Assembly: GCA_023213395.1 (NCBI GenBank) | Contig: CM041465.1 | Span: forward strand, 59,589,741-59,653,740 | Direction of reading: 5' to 3' | Source of the DNA: Cycas panzhihuaensis | Taxonomy: Eukaryota; Cycadophyta | DNA length: 64,000 bases | Shown here: one piece after another, positions 12,401 through 24,739 of the stretch | Layout of the letters: each line of letters opens with the position of its first letter | Position numbering within the stretch: the stretch's first letter is position 1 | Position numbers and translations under genes: made by a program | Notes under the pieces: model-generated | Told to the model about the DNA's origin: nothing | Databases searched by the model: none | Seen by the model: only the letters and a program-made list of their open reading frames with translations

Positions 12401-13240
12401 TGAGTAAGTGTTTCTCCCATAAGTAAGTGATAAAGACAAACCATAAACAAAGATGGTAATATAAAATGAGGTTAGTTGACTCCCTTTACTATAAAAGATG
12501 ATAATAAAAATAAGAAAGTAAATGGAATCTTATTTCTATAATATATAACAAAAGGCAAGAAAGATTTCTTAATTAGACCATGAAGAAAGTAGCTTAAGAA
12601 GTCACTAAAAGAATTGAAGTGAGATTACACCTAAGTATACCTAAGCAAGGGTAGTTGACAACTTAGATCCATGCTCAAAAGACTTCAATATTCTCTTTGA
12701 AATGCCATTAGAAGAAGATTGTGGAGGTGAGGTGTCATATGCAATCCAAATAAGTAAAGGAAATTAATCCCAAACCACACCAAAACCAAGATATAAAGTC
12801 TTGATTCTAATCCATAAGTTTAACAAAGAAAAAAGAAGGTTATATGGAAAGATAAGGAGGATTTTAGGTAACAAATATATAATAATCAAACTAACAACTT
12901 ATATTTTAAATTTCCATGCAAGCAAGCCACAAGAAGCAAATGAAAATAGGAGAGAGAAAGTTTAAAGAAAGGATGTTAATCAGTTAAGTAGCAAGACAAT
13001 GAGAGGTTATTACACTTACGAGGAATGCAAGATCTCTACAAAAGGACAATCAAACCAAAGTAACTTCTCAAGACTTAAAACATATAGGTAGAAAACTTGA
13101 AATGAAATGAAAGTAAAAGTAACTCTAGATCTAATAAGAGATTAAAGCAATAATAAAAGTATGAAATCATAATACCAAACTATTATTAAAGCATATATGA
13201 TAATGTTTCTAATAGCAAAGTCCAACCTACAATCCAATCT
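9458..13240. other. Non-coding leader/LTR candidate of gypsy copy 1
   Basis: 3.8 kb of AT-rich sequence upstream of the gypsy Gag start, without a supported ORF. 9834-9925 is a pyrimidine-rich tract (purine-rich on the element strand). The short ORFs here (for example 9833-10045) only reflect this composition. Tat elements have long LTRs and leaders, so this could be a 5' LTR split by copia 2, but I found no paired LTR to prove it. The whole stretch is missing from duplication copy 2. Confidence 0.4.
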
Positions 13241-13445
13241 TGGAAAGTTTGGAGAATGAAAATTGATTGATCAGTTGAGAGAATCTTTATCAATAAATAC
13301 AAGGAGATTAAGTAACTGCTTACCACATATAAGCCACTTGTCAGTTTTACAATAAAGAGGAGTTGCCACATAACCTTCATTAATGATCCTAGAAGTATAT
13401 AACTTAAGGTTATATCAATATCCTAGATAAAACATTACTCTAACA
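13241..13445 (-). repeat. 3' LTR of copia 2A
   Basis: The + strand runs from TGGAAAGTTTGGAGAATG to CATTACTCTAACA. It aligns end to end with 26540-26744 with about 30 differences by hand count (about 15%). It is absent from duplication copy 2. Confidence 0.88.
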
Positions 13446-13454
13446 TTGTCTCTT

Positions 13455-13925
13455 AATGTTTTATCTATCTTTGTTAAGAGGCTTAGTCAAGATATATACA
13501 ACTTGTTCATTAGTTATACAATATATCAACTCTATTTCTCTATTTAGAACCTTTTTCTCTTATAAAATGATGTGCTATATACTTGGTTTTGGCATGAAAT
13601 ATTTGATTCCTTATTATCTTTATTGCACTTTGGTTATCATAATAAAGAGCGGTTATACCATTCTATTTTTCTTTCAAATCTATCAATAATTGTCTCAACC
13701 ATATTGCTTTATAAGATACGCTTATTGTTGGTTTATATTCAACCTCTATAGAAGATAAAGAAATAGTAGGTTGCTTTTTTCTTCTCTAGAATACTACTAC
13801 TAAACTAAGAAAAAAGTAAAATCCTATAGTCGATTTCATGTCTTCTCTATTTCTTGCCTAGACAAAATCATTATATCCAACTAGCTCCATTATATTTATT
13901 TTGGTATAAGTCAACCCTAGGACAA

Positions 13926-13960
<35 letters not shown>

Positions 13961-14960
13961 GTATTCTCTTCATCTTAGTCCAATGTGATATTTTTGGTTC
14001 TTGCATATATTTAAAAACCACACCCATAGAATATGGAATGTCAAGTTTAGTAGCAGTAAGATAAATTAAACTGCCAACTAGTTGTCTATACAAGGTTCCA
14101 TCCACTGGAGTTCCATCTGCATCTTGAGTTAGAATACACCCTACTTCCATTGGTGTTACATACCTATTACAGTCTTCCATTTTGAATTTCTTTAGTAAAT
14201 TCCTAGTATATTTGGTTTTTGATATAAAAATTAAATCCTCATTTTGTTTTATTTCTATACCAAGATAATAATATAGAAGTCCCAATTCAATCATTTTAAA
14301 TTCTTTTTTCAACTAAGTTTTTATGACTGTAATGGATTCTATATCACTTCCTATAAGACACATGTCATATTTATATACAACAATTATGGTAATGAAACAT
14401 TTGTTGGATTTTACATATAGACCAAGATCCAACTCATATATATAGAAGTTGTTTTGAATAAAATGTTTATCCAATTTGGTATAATAAGCTCTTAGGGCTT
14501 ACTTCAGTCACATAAGACTTTTTTAAATCTACAAACAATATTTTCTTAGCTAATTTGCATACATATATTAAGCTACTTCATGCACACTTCTTCTTTTAGG
14601 TCTCCATTTAGAAAAACACTATTTACATCAAACTCAAAGATCTTCTACTTTTGTTATATTGCTAGAGTGATAATCATCCTTACAGTAATTAGTTTTGCTA
14701 CTAGAGAGAAGTTTTTATCATAATCTATCCATATATTTTGGGTACATCCTTTGGAATCTAATCTTGCCTTATACTTTTTCATTCCTCCATTAGAATTTTC
14801 TTTTACTTTATACACCCATTTTCAATTAACAATTGGCTTCCTAGTAGATGGTTTAATTAGTTCACATGTTTTATTTTTAGCAATAGCTACCATTTCTACA
14901 TCTATTATTGTCTTCCATTCATCATATTGGCTTGTTTCCTCATATGTTTAATGTTCAGTT
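13455..14960 (-). pseudogene. copia 2A reverse transcriptase-RNase H (broken)
   Basis: RT starts near 14960 (YDEWKTIIDVEMVAIAKN) and shows KYKARLDSKGCTQ and FDVNSVFLNGDLKEEV. The catalytic box reads VYKYDMCLIGSD, so the first Asp of YVDD is lost. The thumb reads KKEFKMIELGLLYYYLGIEI and LYRQLVGSLIYLTATKLDI. RNase H shows LVGYNDF, a stop for Trp in the DWAGN-like motif, KKQPTISLSSIEVEY, YDNQSAIKI and HFIREK. A 20-bp A run followed by a TA repeat (13924-13959) lies in the RT/RNase H junction. The stop in the RNase H Trp codon is also present in copy B, so it predates the duplication. Confidence 0.87.
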
Positions 14961-15479
14961 AAGCAGAATAATGCTTAATGCCTCTAAGACCTAGTTTTCT
15001 ATATTTTAACACATTACATTTTGCTTCTTTGATAGTTTTGAGATACCATTTTAGTACCCTTTTTAGAAGAATTTAACTCAATGACCTCTTCTTCTTCTAA
15101 TGTTCTTTATTAGAAAACAAGACTTGTTTCCCTCATAGGTGAGGAAATATTTTTAGAGGATTCTTCTTTAGTTTTTATTTTTTTAGATTTAATCCTAGAA
15201 ACTTCTTTAGGTGAAGTGATAGTCATGGGGGGCCTTTTAGGAGATACTTCTACTTCTTGACATATTTCTTAATTTCTTTTAATATCTTGCTCATTAAAAA
15301 TAATATATTTACTTATATAAACCTTATTTATTTTAGGTTTTATGTATCTATATGCCTTGGAGTTTTTATTATAATGAATCATTATGCATTATATGTTTTT
15401 ATAATTAAGTTTAGTTCTTTCCTTATCAAGAATGTGAACAAAAACTTAACACCTAAAACTTTTGAGATTACTTATATTT

Positions 15480-16290
15480 GGACTTGTATCCTATCCATAC
15501 TTATTTAGGAGTTACCTTGTTCAATGCTTGAGTTAGGCTTCTATTTATTAAATAGACTGCAATATTTACTACTTTAGTCTAATATGATTTGGGAACTTAT
15601 CTATCCTACATTAAACTTCAAGCCATTTCCATGATAGTTCTATTCATACATTCTGTTACACTATTCGATTGAGGTATGCATTATGTGGTTACCTATCAAT
15701 GTATTCCATGGGTTTTACAAAAGGACTAATTTTTTTTTAATATGTATTATCCTCCACCATTAGACCAAATATGATTTGTTGTAAAGAAATACACCTATGC
15801 TCTTCTAGAAAAATCATCAATAAATGTGAGAAAATAGTTGGCTCTATTAAGTAAGCTTAGAGTAATGGGTCCATAAAGGTCTAAGGGCATTAGTTGTAAT
15901 TTATTTTATGCTTTCCACAAACTTTTCTAAAATGAGAATTTGTATTGTTTTCCTAATAGATATATTTTATAAATAATATAACAAAATGATATATCTAGAA
16001 AGTCATCAAATATATTAGAATTTTTTTAATAATTCTAATTTATTAGTTAAGATATGTACAAACCTTAAATGCCAACATTTGTTATTATTAGTACTAGAAA
16101 TAACAAAGGACTTTACATCATCATTTGGAGTGCTAATGATAGGAATAGAAAGCAATCTATAGACATCATTGCTTTCAATGCATTTTGCTACTACTATTCC
16201 TCCTTTCTTCATATCTAAAATATGAAAAAATATATTCTCATCAAAAATAGTTCTTAACTTTTTCTTTCTTAGTTGAAAGACATATAACAA
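15480..16290 (-). pseudogene. copia 2A integrase with pre-integrase zinc region (broken)
   Basis: 16290-16015 encodes the end of the protease/spacer and the zinc region (KCWHLRFVHILTNKLELL, equivalent to LWHxRLGHL). The core continues to SVTECMNRTIMEMA near 15640, which keeps the third catalytic Glu. The second-Asp region is damaged by a ~74-bp deletion at about 15767 relative to copy B (50755-50828). Copia 3 interrupts the gene just upstream at 16386. Confidence 0.75.
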
Positions 16291-16385
16291 TTTTTTCTTT
16301 AAACTTGGAATAAAAAGAACATTGCCAACTTTTAATACTTTCCCTTTGTTTTAAGTTGTTATCACTCTAATACCCTGAATACGAA

Positions 16386-16742
16386 TGAAGGATGAGGTGC
16401 ATAGTGGGACTTCACAATGACGAGTGCATGATTACTTTTTAAATTAAAACATCTCTGTTGAATAGTGGGCAGTATTAAAAAACACTAGGGAGGTATTCTC
16501 ATCCTATTTATAGATAATTTTGGGGAGGCAGCAAGTGCCTCAACCTGACTTACACATGATTTCATGTTAATATTTAAAAAAATAAAATTAATAAAATAGC
16601 GCATACCTTAATAATAGTGTATCAGCATATGGTGGCTATTGGTGGTTGATTTGCAGCTCAAGGTGCCCTAGGGAGCCCCAAAGGTGTCTTTGAGGGGCCC
16701 TAGGTGCATATCTACATACGCACATTGGGTATTATCCCAACA
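16386..16742 (-). repeat. 3' LTR of copia 3A
   Basis: The + strand begins TGAAGGATGAGG and ends TTATCCCAACA. It matches 24375-24730 and 57507-57848 along its length. In copy 2 only its first ~29 bp survive (51441-51469). Confidence 0.9.
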
Positions 16743-16759
16743 TTCTCCCCTATAATGCC

Positions 16760-18190
16760 TAATGTAAACAACTCCCAAGATGTATCTGGATTTTTAGAAT
16801 TTAACATTACCCAATACCTTTGTAAATATATGTGTTGTTTGGTCTTCAGTGCTGCAATAGGCTAATTCAATTTCTTCTGCTTGTACTAGTTCTTGAATGA
16901 AGTGATGTTTAGTCTCGATGTATTTCATTCTACCATGAAAAATTAGATTCTTTGCCATTTGAAAGTGCTCTGATTATCACACCAAATTCTAGTGGGACCC
17001 TTTTATTTTAGCTGAAAATCTTGTAGTAGTCTTCTCAACCAAACTAATTCATATGCACCTATAACTACTACTTTATACTTTATGGTTGTTGATCACATAT
17101 TAAATATATATCCTATTATTGATTTCTTGTCATCAATATCTCCTGCTCAATCCAAGTCTATATAGTTAGTCAACTAAAATTTTAGAGAAGCTTTGTAGTA
17201 TAGCCCATATTCTGGAGTTCCTTTAAGATATTAGAGAATTCTCTTGGCTACTTACTAATTGGTGGTCTTTAGATCTTGTATAAACCTAGACACAATGTTG
17301 ACTAAGTGTGTTATATATGGTCAAATGGATGTCAAATATATCAAGCTACCAATAAGTTGTCTATAAAGCGTAGGGTCGATTGATGTAAAATCATCTAACT
17401 TGGAGAGCTTGATCCTAGTTTTAGTTGGAGTTGCCAATGGTTTATAGTCTATCATCTTGAACTTTAATAATAAATCCAAAGTATATTTTCATTAGGAAAT
17501 AAAAATACCCTTCTTATCTTGCCATACTTCCAAACTTAGGAAGTAATGCATTAGCCCCAAATCTATCATCTCAAATTCTTTACACATAGCATCTTTGAAT
17601 TGTTGCAATAAGTGACAGTCATTTCCAGTATACACAAAGTTATCCACATAAAGTCCTACTATTAGGATTGAATCTCCCTTGATTTGAATATATATATTAG
17701 AATTTACTTGAGATCTTTCAAACCCTTGATCTCTAAAGTATTTATCTATGTAAGAATAGCAAGCCTTGGGTGCTTGTTTTAATCCATAGAGTGCCTTTTT
17801 CAATTTATACATTTTGTTTTCTGCCTCTCTCACTTCAAAACTAAGGGATTGAATGACATAAATATCCTCTTTGATATAGTCATTGAGGAAGGTACTTTTA
17901 ACATCCATTTGGTAGACTTTCCAACCTATTTGGGCTACTAAGCTTATCATCATTCTAACTATTTCCATATGAGCAACAGAGGCAAAAGTTTCAGTATAGT
18001 CAATGCCCTTTTTTTGTGCATAACCCTTAGCAACCAATCTAGCCTTGTATTTGGCAATAGAGCCATCTTAATGAAACTTGGTTTTGTAGATCTATTTGGT
18101 GCTAATAGCCTTTTTCTTTAAAGGTAAATTAACTAACTTCCAAGTGTCATTTTTAACAATAGAGTTGTATTCTTCTTTACTTACTTTTTA
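16760..18190 (-). pseudogene. copia 3A reverse transcriptase-RNase H (broken)
   Basis: RT opens with VKNDTWKLVNLPLKKK near 18190, followed by a 181-residue open stretch at 18037-17492: KGYAQKKGIDYTETFA, YQMDVKSTFLND, KALYGLKQAP and IVGLYVDNFVYTGND. The catalytic YVDD box is YVDN (second Asp to Asn). The thumb keeps MIDLGLMHYFLSLEV. RNase H (about 17200-16760) shows DIDDKKSIIGYIF, VVIGAYELVWLRRLL and WCDNQST, with stops at expected Trp and Gln positions and one frame change. Most of this region is missing in copy B. Confidence 0.87.
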
Positions 18191-18559
18191 CCAACATACA
18201 TGTTGATTGGCCTCATCAAAGGTTTAAGGCTCATGAGTCTCTAATACTTTGCTCATGAGGGAAAATTAACCCTATGTAAAGCATGTGGATCTACAATTAT
18301 TGTCCAATATGTCACCTAAGTCATGATTATGATGAATCCATTTTGGTAGATTTTGTGGTTGAGGTTGAGAGGAAGTTCCCTCCCTACTAGGTTCATTAAT
18401 AACTCTTCTAGAGTCAAACATAGGAGACACATACTTGGATTTGGATGATGTATCAAACTTTATTACAACTTCCTTCTTCTTTTCTTGAATGTACTGATAA
18501 TAGGTATCCTCTTAGAATTTAATATCTCTACTTAACATGACCCTTTTTATTTTAAGGTC

Positions 18560-19310
18560 ATAAACTTTATATGACTTGGATGTTTCACTATAACCAAGGA
18601 ATATATATTTGATACTACGATCGTCCAACTTAGATCTCTATTAATCAGGAATATGAGCATAGGCTAGGTATCCAAAGACTCTAAGATAATGTATGCTTGG
18701 TTTGTAATCGATCCAAGCTTCTTCAAGAGTTTTCCACCTAAGGACTTTGTTGGAGAATATATTGAGTAAATAAATAATTGTATGTATTACTTCAGCCCAA
18801 AATTCATATCCCAAAGTCTTGTCCTTTAACATACACCTAGCCATTTCGACTATTGTGCGATTTTTCCTCTCTGCTACATCATTTTGTTATGGGGTGTAGG
18901 GATTAGTGAACTATCTTCTAATGCCATGGTGGATACAATAGTCCTTGAATGCATTGGAGATAAATTCTCCCCTATTATCTAATCTTAGTGATAGTAACAT
19001 GTGTCCACTTTATCACTCCATATAGGTTTTGAAGTCAACAAAGTGTTGAAAGGCCTCTAATTTATATTTGAGGAAGAAAACTCATATTTTCCTTATGAAA
19101 TAATCTATGAATGTGATGAAGTACCTAGCACCTTCTAGACAGGGAATGTTCATAGAACCACAAATATCTATATATACCAATTGAAGTGGACCTAATGCTT
19201 GATGACTAAACTCTGGAAAATATTTTCTATGGTCTTTACCAAGAAGACATCCTTTACATAGGTTTTTGTTCACTTCAATATATGGTAATTCATTTACCAT
19301 ATTCATTCAC
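18560..19310 (-). pseudogene. copia 3A integrase (broken)
   Basis: The N-terminal zinc part reads CKGCLLGKDHRKYFPEF at 19306-19082, followed by LQLVYIDICGSM with the first catalytic Asp. The C-terminal core at 18844-18641 reads MARCMLKDKTLGYEFWAEVI, IYLLNIFSNKVL and YLRVFGYLAYAHIPD. Stops separate these pieces. It would have integrated the cDNA; it is missing from copy B. Confidence 0.82.
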
Positions 19311-19432
19311 TTCATAAGGGCCAAACTATTGTAATTAATATGGCTAAATCTTCTATGCCATAATTCACTATCTAATTTAGCTAAAGTTCTTAGGGCATAG
19401 GTATCTAAAGGAGTAAGAATGAGTTTGAATAA

Positions 19433-20906
19433 TCAATCCTTGGTCATCTTCTCTTTTGCAACTATAGCTTTATTTCTCTTTTTATCTTTGATTACACACT
19501 CACCATTGTCAAAGATAACTTTGTAGTCTTGTCCCATCATCTTCCCTATAGATAATAAGTTTTTCTTTAGAGCTGGGACATACAAGACATCATTAAGATG
19601 TCTATATTCTTCTCTATCCATCATTAGGATTATATTACCTCTACCAACTAATTCATGGGAGGTATCATCTCTAAACATTATGAACCCCTTCTTGATTTTA
19701 TCCAATGCTCAAAATAAGTGTTTCTTATAGGTCATATGGATTGAACAACCTGAGCTAATATACTAGCTATTGTTCTCTTCCTCCTTGGTAGTGAAGCTAG
19801 ATAAAAACAACCTGTTATTGTCCCTCGATTTTGTTGTGTTATAGCCACTTCCTTTAGTAGGTATTCCATGTTTTAAAAAATACTTATCTTTTGAATGCCC
19901 ACTTATATAGCAATAGGAACAGTATAAAGGATCTCTATTTCTATACTTCTACTTTGTGGATGAGATCTATCAACATTGTAAGGTCTCCCCTTTTCCTCAT
20001 AATGGGGAGGAGGATTTTCTCTTGGTTTGTTATCATAATAATCCTGATTGGTCCTTGATGATTGAGCATTACCTTGACAATTTGGACAACATGTATATCC
20101 TTCAAATTGTTTCCTTTGGTTTGTGTACCTAAGAGGGTTCTTATTTTGTTAATGTCCTTGCCTCCTTTAATGTGGGGCTTGGTACTTAGGAGGGTCTTGT
20201 CTAACATCCCTTCTAAGGTTTCTATCCCTTCTCTTGGGAGGTGATTCCTTAGACCTTGAGGTTCCTTATTGACAATTTGATTAAATTCAAGCCTTAGTGG
20301 CAAAGGCATACTCAAGCAATTCATTAGCATTTTGTTATTCTTCTACTGGCATAAGCATAACACTTAATTGTTCCACCTTTAATTTACTTAGGTCCTTTGA
20401 CACACCTATGCTTATGATAACCATCTTAAATCTTCTAATGGCACCATCACATCTTAAGATTCATTCAACCATCCTTTATTTTATTAAATTATCCCTAAGA
20501 GACCTCATTTGGTTGACTATATCTTACACCTTTGTCATGAACTCGATTACCATTTCTATGGGTATCATACGTAAGTTCTCAAATTTGCTTCTAAAATTTT
20601 GGAGCTTGGAGGATCTTGCTCCTTCATATATCAATTGAGGTGTATCCCATACTTCTTTTGATTTGGTGTATTCACTAACCTAAGGGAAAACATGGTCTTC
20701 TAGTGCACAAAATATAAGTGTAAGAGCATCGTTGTCCTTCTTGACATTTTATCTGTAAATAACTTTTTTTTGCATCAATTGCATTTAGACCTAACTCATT
20801 ATACCCTGATTTCATAATCTCCTACATCTTGTTAACTATGAGGATGGGTCTCATCCTCCTACTCTAATTTAAGAAGTTATTCCTATCGAATTTTAGAATA
20901 ATCATG
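19433..20906 (-). pseudogene. copia 3A gag-protease (broken)
   Basis: Gag begins near 20906 with MIILKFDRNNFLN; a stop then replaces the Trp expected after FLN and a second replaces the Trp before EIMKSGYNELG. The zinc knuckle near 19920 reads CSYCYISGHSKDKY, with the last Cys changed to Tyr. The protease site near 19765 reads SSGCSIHMT, so the active-site Asp is lost. A protease C-terminal stretch at 19705-19433 (LNDVLYVPALKKNLLSIGKM) is still open. Confidence 0.83.
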
Positions 20907-23900
20907 TTACTAAAACTTAAAGCTATTTTTGCTAAAGGTTTTAAAAAATGTGATAAATAAAATGAGGTTTACAAGAGTTTAAATTTAAAATTTGAACCAA
21001 GTATTAATATTCTAAGTTTTGCCCAAAGTTCCTATGTGAACTAGTCCTTAATAAGGCTTCTAGGCTCTAAATTTAGGGGTCTCCAAGGGAAACCTTTAGT
21101 TGCTATCATGTCTAGTGGCACCTACCCATAAGTGGTAAAATAGGGACCCAACATACTAGTACATGAGCTCAAGGCTCGATATGCTTCAGTACATGGGCTA
21201 CTATGAAGGTTTGTATACCCCTTTAAATTGTGAATCCATAGTGCCAAACTTATACCTAGCGACAGATCTAGTAGTGAAGGTTGCACAAACCAAGGCACTC
21301 ACCCTCTCTAGGTCTAGCCCTAGTCTCCAAATACCAAAAGATGATAGGTTCTACACCTTAGCTTTCAGCCTAATACACCTTACAGCTAATGGATTTCCTC
21401 ATCCAATATGAGTAGGCCAATTAATGTATGCATGGTGGTAACTTCAGGGGTCCTAACCATTCCCCTTGCAAGACTAGAAATAAGGGTGTTTAATTTAGGA
21501 GTTATCCTTTTAATGTGAAGATATATTTATTAAAACTTGTGGTCTTGCTTAGGATTTTAAAAGGTTCTTTTTATACCAAAAATAAAATAACTAAAAGGAA
21601 AATATATTCACTAAGCAAGAGAACAATAAAGAATGAACAATAGAGATCAACTTATATGAAATAAAGATATCCTTCAAACTTTCAAAAGAATATATGTAAT
21701 AACCTTTCCTTCAAATCTTAGTAAATCAAGTAAATAAACTAATGAACCTTTTTCTTTCCAAATAAGTATAAGAATCCTAGATGATATGCAACTTGATTTT
21801 TTAGCTTGATATGATGTAGAAAAAAATAAGGATATATATATGCTCATTTAATGCTTTAAGCAATACGAGTCTGAACTCTAGTTGCTTTTAATGATAAATA
21901 GATGGATATACGATGATATTTTCCAACCAATCTTGAAGCTTTCAAAAGTAATAAGAAGCTAAAGAAAAAAATGAAAAATAATGTCTTATGTCAATATAGA
22001 ATGAAATAACTTCTTTCTAAATGTATGCAAGATAATGGAGATGATTAACTATCTTTTTAAAAAATAAAGTAGATGTATATAAAACTTAAAACTCTAAAGT
22101 ATAACCTTTGCTTAATATGATAAAAATATTAGAAAATAATAAGTTTTCAATAAGAAATATAAAAGGTAAATAAATGTATCACAAATTGTACCTATTTGGT
22201 AAAGTACCACCACTTAGTTCACTGATAGCTTTAAGTGATAAAGAACTAATATCTTGCTACAAAATAGCTTTAAAAATGTAAACAAGATCTAATAATAACT
22301 TCAAGAATAGATTATTAGTGATCAATAATGTAAATATAATCCTTTTTAAAACAATGAACTACTTGAAGAGTTATAAGGCTAAATAAGAATCTCAAGATTA
22401 CTAACTTCAAACACCTATAAAATATTGTTAGATTTAAGTAAAATTGTTCTGATTTTATGAATATTAAAAAACCTTTCTAACAAATTTGACTGTTTAAAAA
22501 ATAAGCTCTTGGAACTCAAGATATCAATAAATGAGTGAGAGGACCTTTTAAGGGCTTAAACTGGAGCCACGAGGCTTTGATGCTACAAAACTTAGATTAA
22601 ATATTTGTAGAATGATATGAAAGTGGTCACATACATATTAGAGATCTTTTAATATGTCTTAAGCCAAGGAAACTTAGAAAAAATTACTTTAATATTGTTG
22701 AACAATGAAGAACTAAATTTAATAAGTTACCCCAACTTCACTAGCTTTGAAAACCTACAAAATGGCTTCAAATCAGGTAAGAAAGTATACCAACATGAAG
22801 AGGATCGAACCAACTTTCCAATGAAATAGACGACTTAGAAAACGGATCTCGTATGCAAGAGTTATTGTAAAAAAGGTGAAAAGACCCCTTTATAGTTAAC
22901 AAAATGAAGGCTAAATGAAGAGATCACTTCTAACGATTAAAACTCAGTCAAAACAATTCCAAATCTGATAAATAAGTAGTCCATAGTGAAGCTCTCTAAA
23001 GGACAAATGTGATGGACCAAGTTTTGCTAAAAACTAATAACCCAGAGAGAAGATACAATGGAAAACATGATAGTGACTATTTTAAAAATATATATAAATA
23101 AAACTTTATAATAAAAGTGATTTAGCCCTTTTGAAGTGTAGTCTAACAGTCACGTGGAGGTCTAATGAGATTGAGGGCCAACATAGAAAAGGGACTAAAG
23201 TCAAAAATGACTTGCCTAGATTTCAAAATAATATTTAATAAAGTTTAATTTAATTAAACTTTAGAGGCGATATTTAATCAAAGAAATTGATTAATACATG
23301 ATAGAAATTGATCAAAATCAATCAGAGGTGGACACAATCAATCCATGGTAAGACCTACCAAAAAATTTTCAAGAAAAAATTTTATATATATATATATCGA
23401 AAAAGCATTGTGTAGCTGTGAGAGAATTTCAATGAATAGAGGAAAGATTTGATAATACAACTTAATGAAATCATTTTATAATAACTCAATGGATGATTAC
23501 AGATTGGTGAAAAGCATTATACAACTATTACACTTGAGGATTGAATCAAAAAATTCAAAAAAATCTAATTTTTATATATAAAAGAAATAGAAAAATGTTG
23601 CATGACTGTCGTGAGGAAGATGGAGAGAGATAGCAAATAGAATGAAGATGATGATCAGAGAACACATTTTAAACATAGATCTTTATATAGATGGATCCAG
23701 AAAGGAGCACCACCAGATCTAGGATCTGGACATATATGATTTATAAATAAAAAGTGTAAAAGATAGTGGACAAAATGAGGACACAGAGATTAATAAGTTA
23801 TAAAATATCATGAAGTGAGATGCAAAATCTCTCTCAAATGGGTGTAGGGTTGGTGTGCCCTTTAATATTTAAAAAAAAAATTAAAAATAATAATTAAAAA

Positions 23901-24360
23901 GAACATAAAATGAAGAAAAATAAAAGAGATAGTGGGGTTTTAGAGACTAGAGAGGTTACTTATCAGTCTAAGGAGGATATCTCCACTTCTAGTGCATGAA
24001 ACGACAATTTGATTCTTTCATTGCAAAGATAACTTGACTACGATTGAAACAAGTAGTCACTTGATAGGGTTTTGATCACCAGTTTTAGGTTACCCATTTG
24101 TCCTAAAAAATGAACTGAGAACTTTTAAAAAGTGATGAAAAAATAGCCTTTTTCTTCCTAAATCTTCAATATCCTATACACAACTAACTTTATTGCATAA
24201 AAATGAGAGTTAAATGTTCCAACAGAGTGTATGTGTATTAAATAGAGATCACTCACGATAAAATATTAAATATTCAAATGATAACTTTAGTATAAACTTT
24301 AATATAAAGGAGAATAATAAACAGAAATATAATATGGAATTGTTCTTGATGAAATCGTGA
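20907..24360 (-). other. Long non-coding leader of copia 3A between primer site and Gag
   Basis: 3.45 kb with no supported ORF. It is unusually long for a copia leader. The part near 21000-21480 is less AT-rich than the rest and could be a separate insert; no boundaries are visible. A 15-bp TA run at 23383-23397 is the counterpart of the 1.9-kb tract at 54614-56520. The whole leader is also present in copy B (51797-57506). Confidence 0.6.
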
Positions 24361-24374
24361 GCTCTGATACCAAA

Positions 24375-24730
24375 TGAAGGACGAGATATAAAGTGGGACT
24401 TCACAATGATGAATGTATAATTACCCTTCAAATTAAAATATCTATAATGAATAGTGGGCAGTGTTATAAAACACCAGGGAGGTATTCCCACCCCATTTAT
24501 AGATAATTTTAGGGAGGCAGAAAGTACCTCAACCCAACCTGCATATGATTTCATGTTAATATTAAAAAAATAAAATTAATAAAATGGCACATACCTTAAT
24601 AATAGTATGTCAACATATGTTTGATATTGTCAGTTGATTTATAGCTCAAGGTGCCCTAGGGAGCCCCAAAGGTGGCTCTAAGGAGCCCTAGGTACACATC
24701 TACATATGCACATTGGGTGTTATCCCAACA
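24375..24730 (-). repeat. 5' LTR of copia 3A, with adjoining primer site 24361-24372
   Basis: The + strand begins TGAAGGACGAG and ends TTATCCCAACA. Two bases (AA) separate it from GCTCTGATACCA, an unmutated 12-bp initiator-Met primer site. Confidence 0.9.
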
Positions 24731-24739
24731 ATGAAGAAG

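Larger units (their letters stand above)
3535..13240 (-). mobile_element. Ty3/gypsy retrotransposon, Tat lineage, copy 1 (interrupted)
   Basis: Minus-strand remnants run from Gag (N-terminal Met at 9457) through a Ser/Thr-rich middle region to reverse transcriptase and RNase H at 5340-3900. Integrase is displaced beyond the window by the copia 1 insertion. The stretch IFAWDYKDI about 60 residues before the RT core, and the RNase H wording, match Tat elements (family recognition). I could not find its primer binding site or LTR boundaries. 9458-13240 is presumably leader and/or LTR. Copia 2 inserted at 13240. Confidence 0.78.
16386..24730 (-). mobile_element. Ty1/copia retrotransposon (copia 3), copy A, nested in copia 2A
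   Basis: LTRs at 16386-16742 (357 bp) and 24375-24730 (356 bp) are flanked by ACGAA and ATGAA, a 5-bp target-site duplication with one change. Element order on the minus strand: 5' LTR, exact Met primer site (GCTCTGATACCA, 24361-24372), a 3.4-kb leader, Gag, protease, integrase, RT, RNase H, 3' LTR. All coding parts carry stops or frame changes. It lies within the pre-integrase region of copia 2. Confidence 0.92.
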
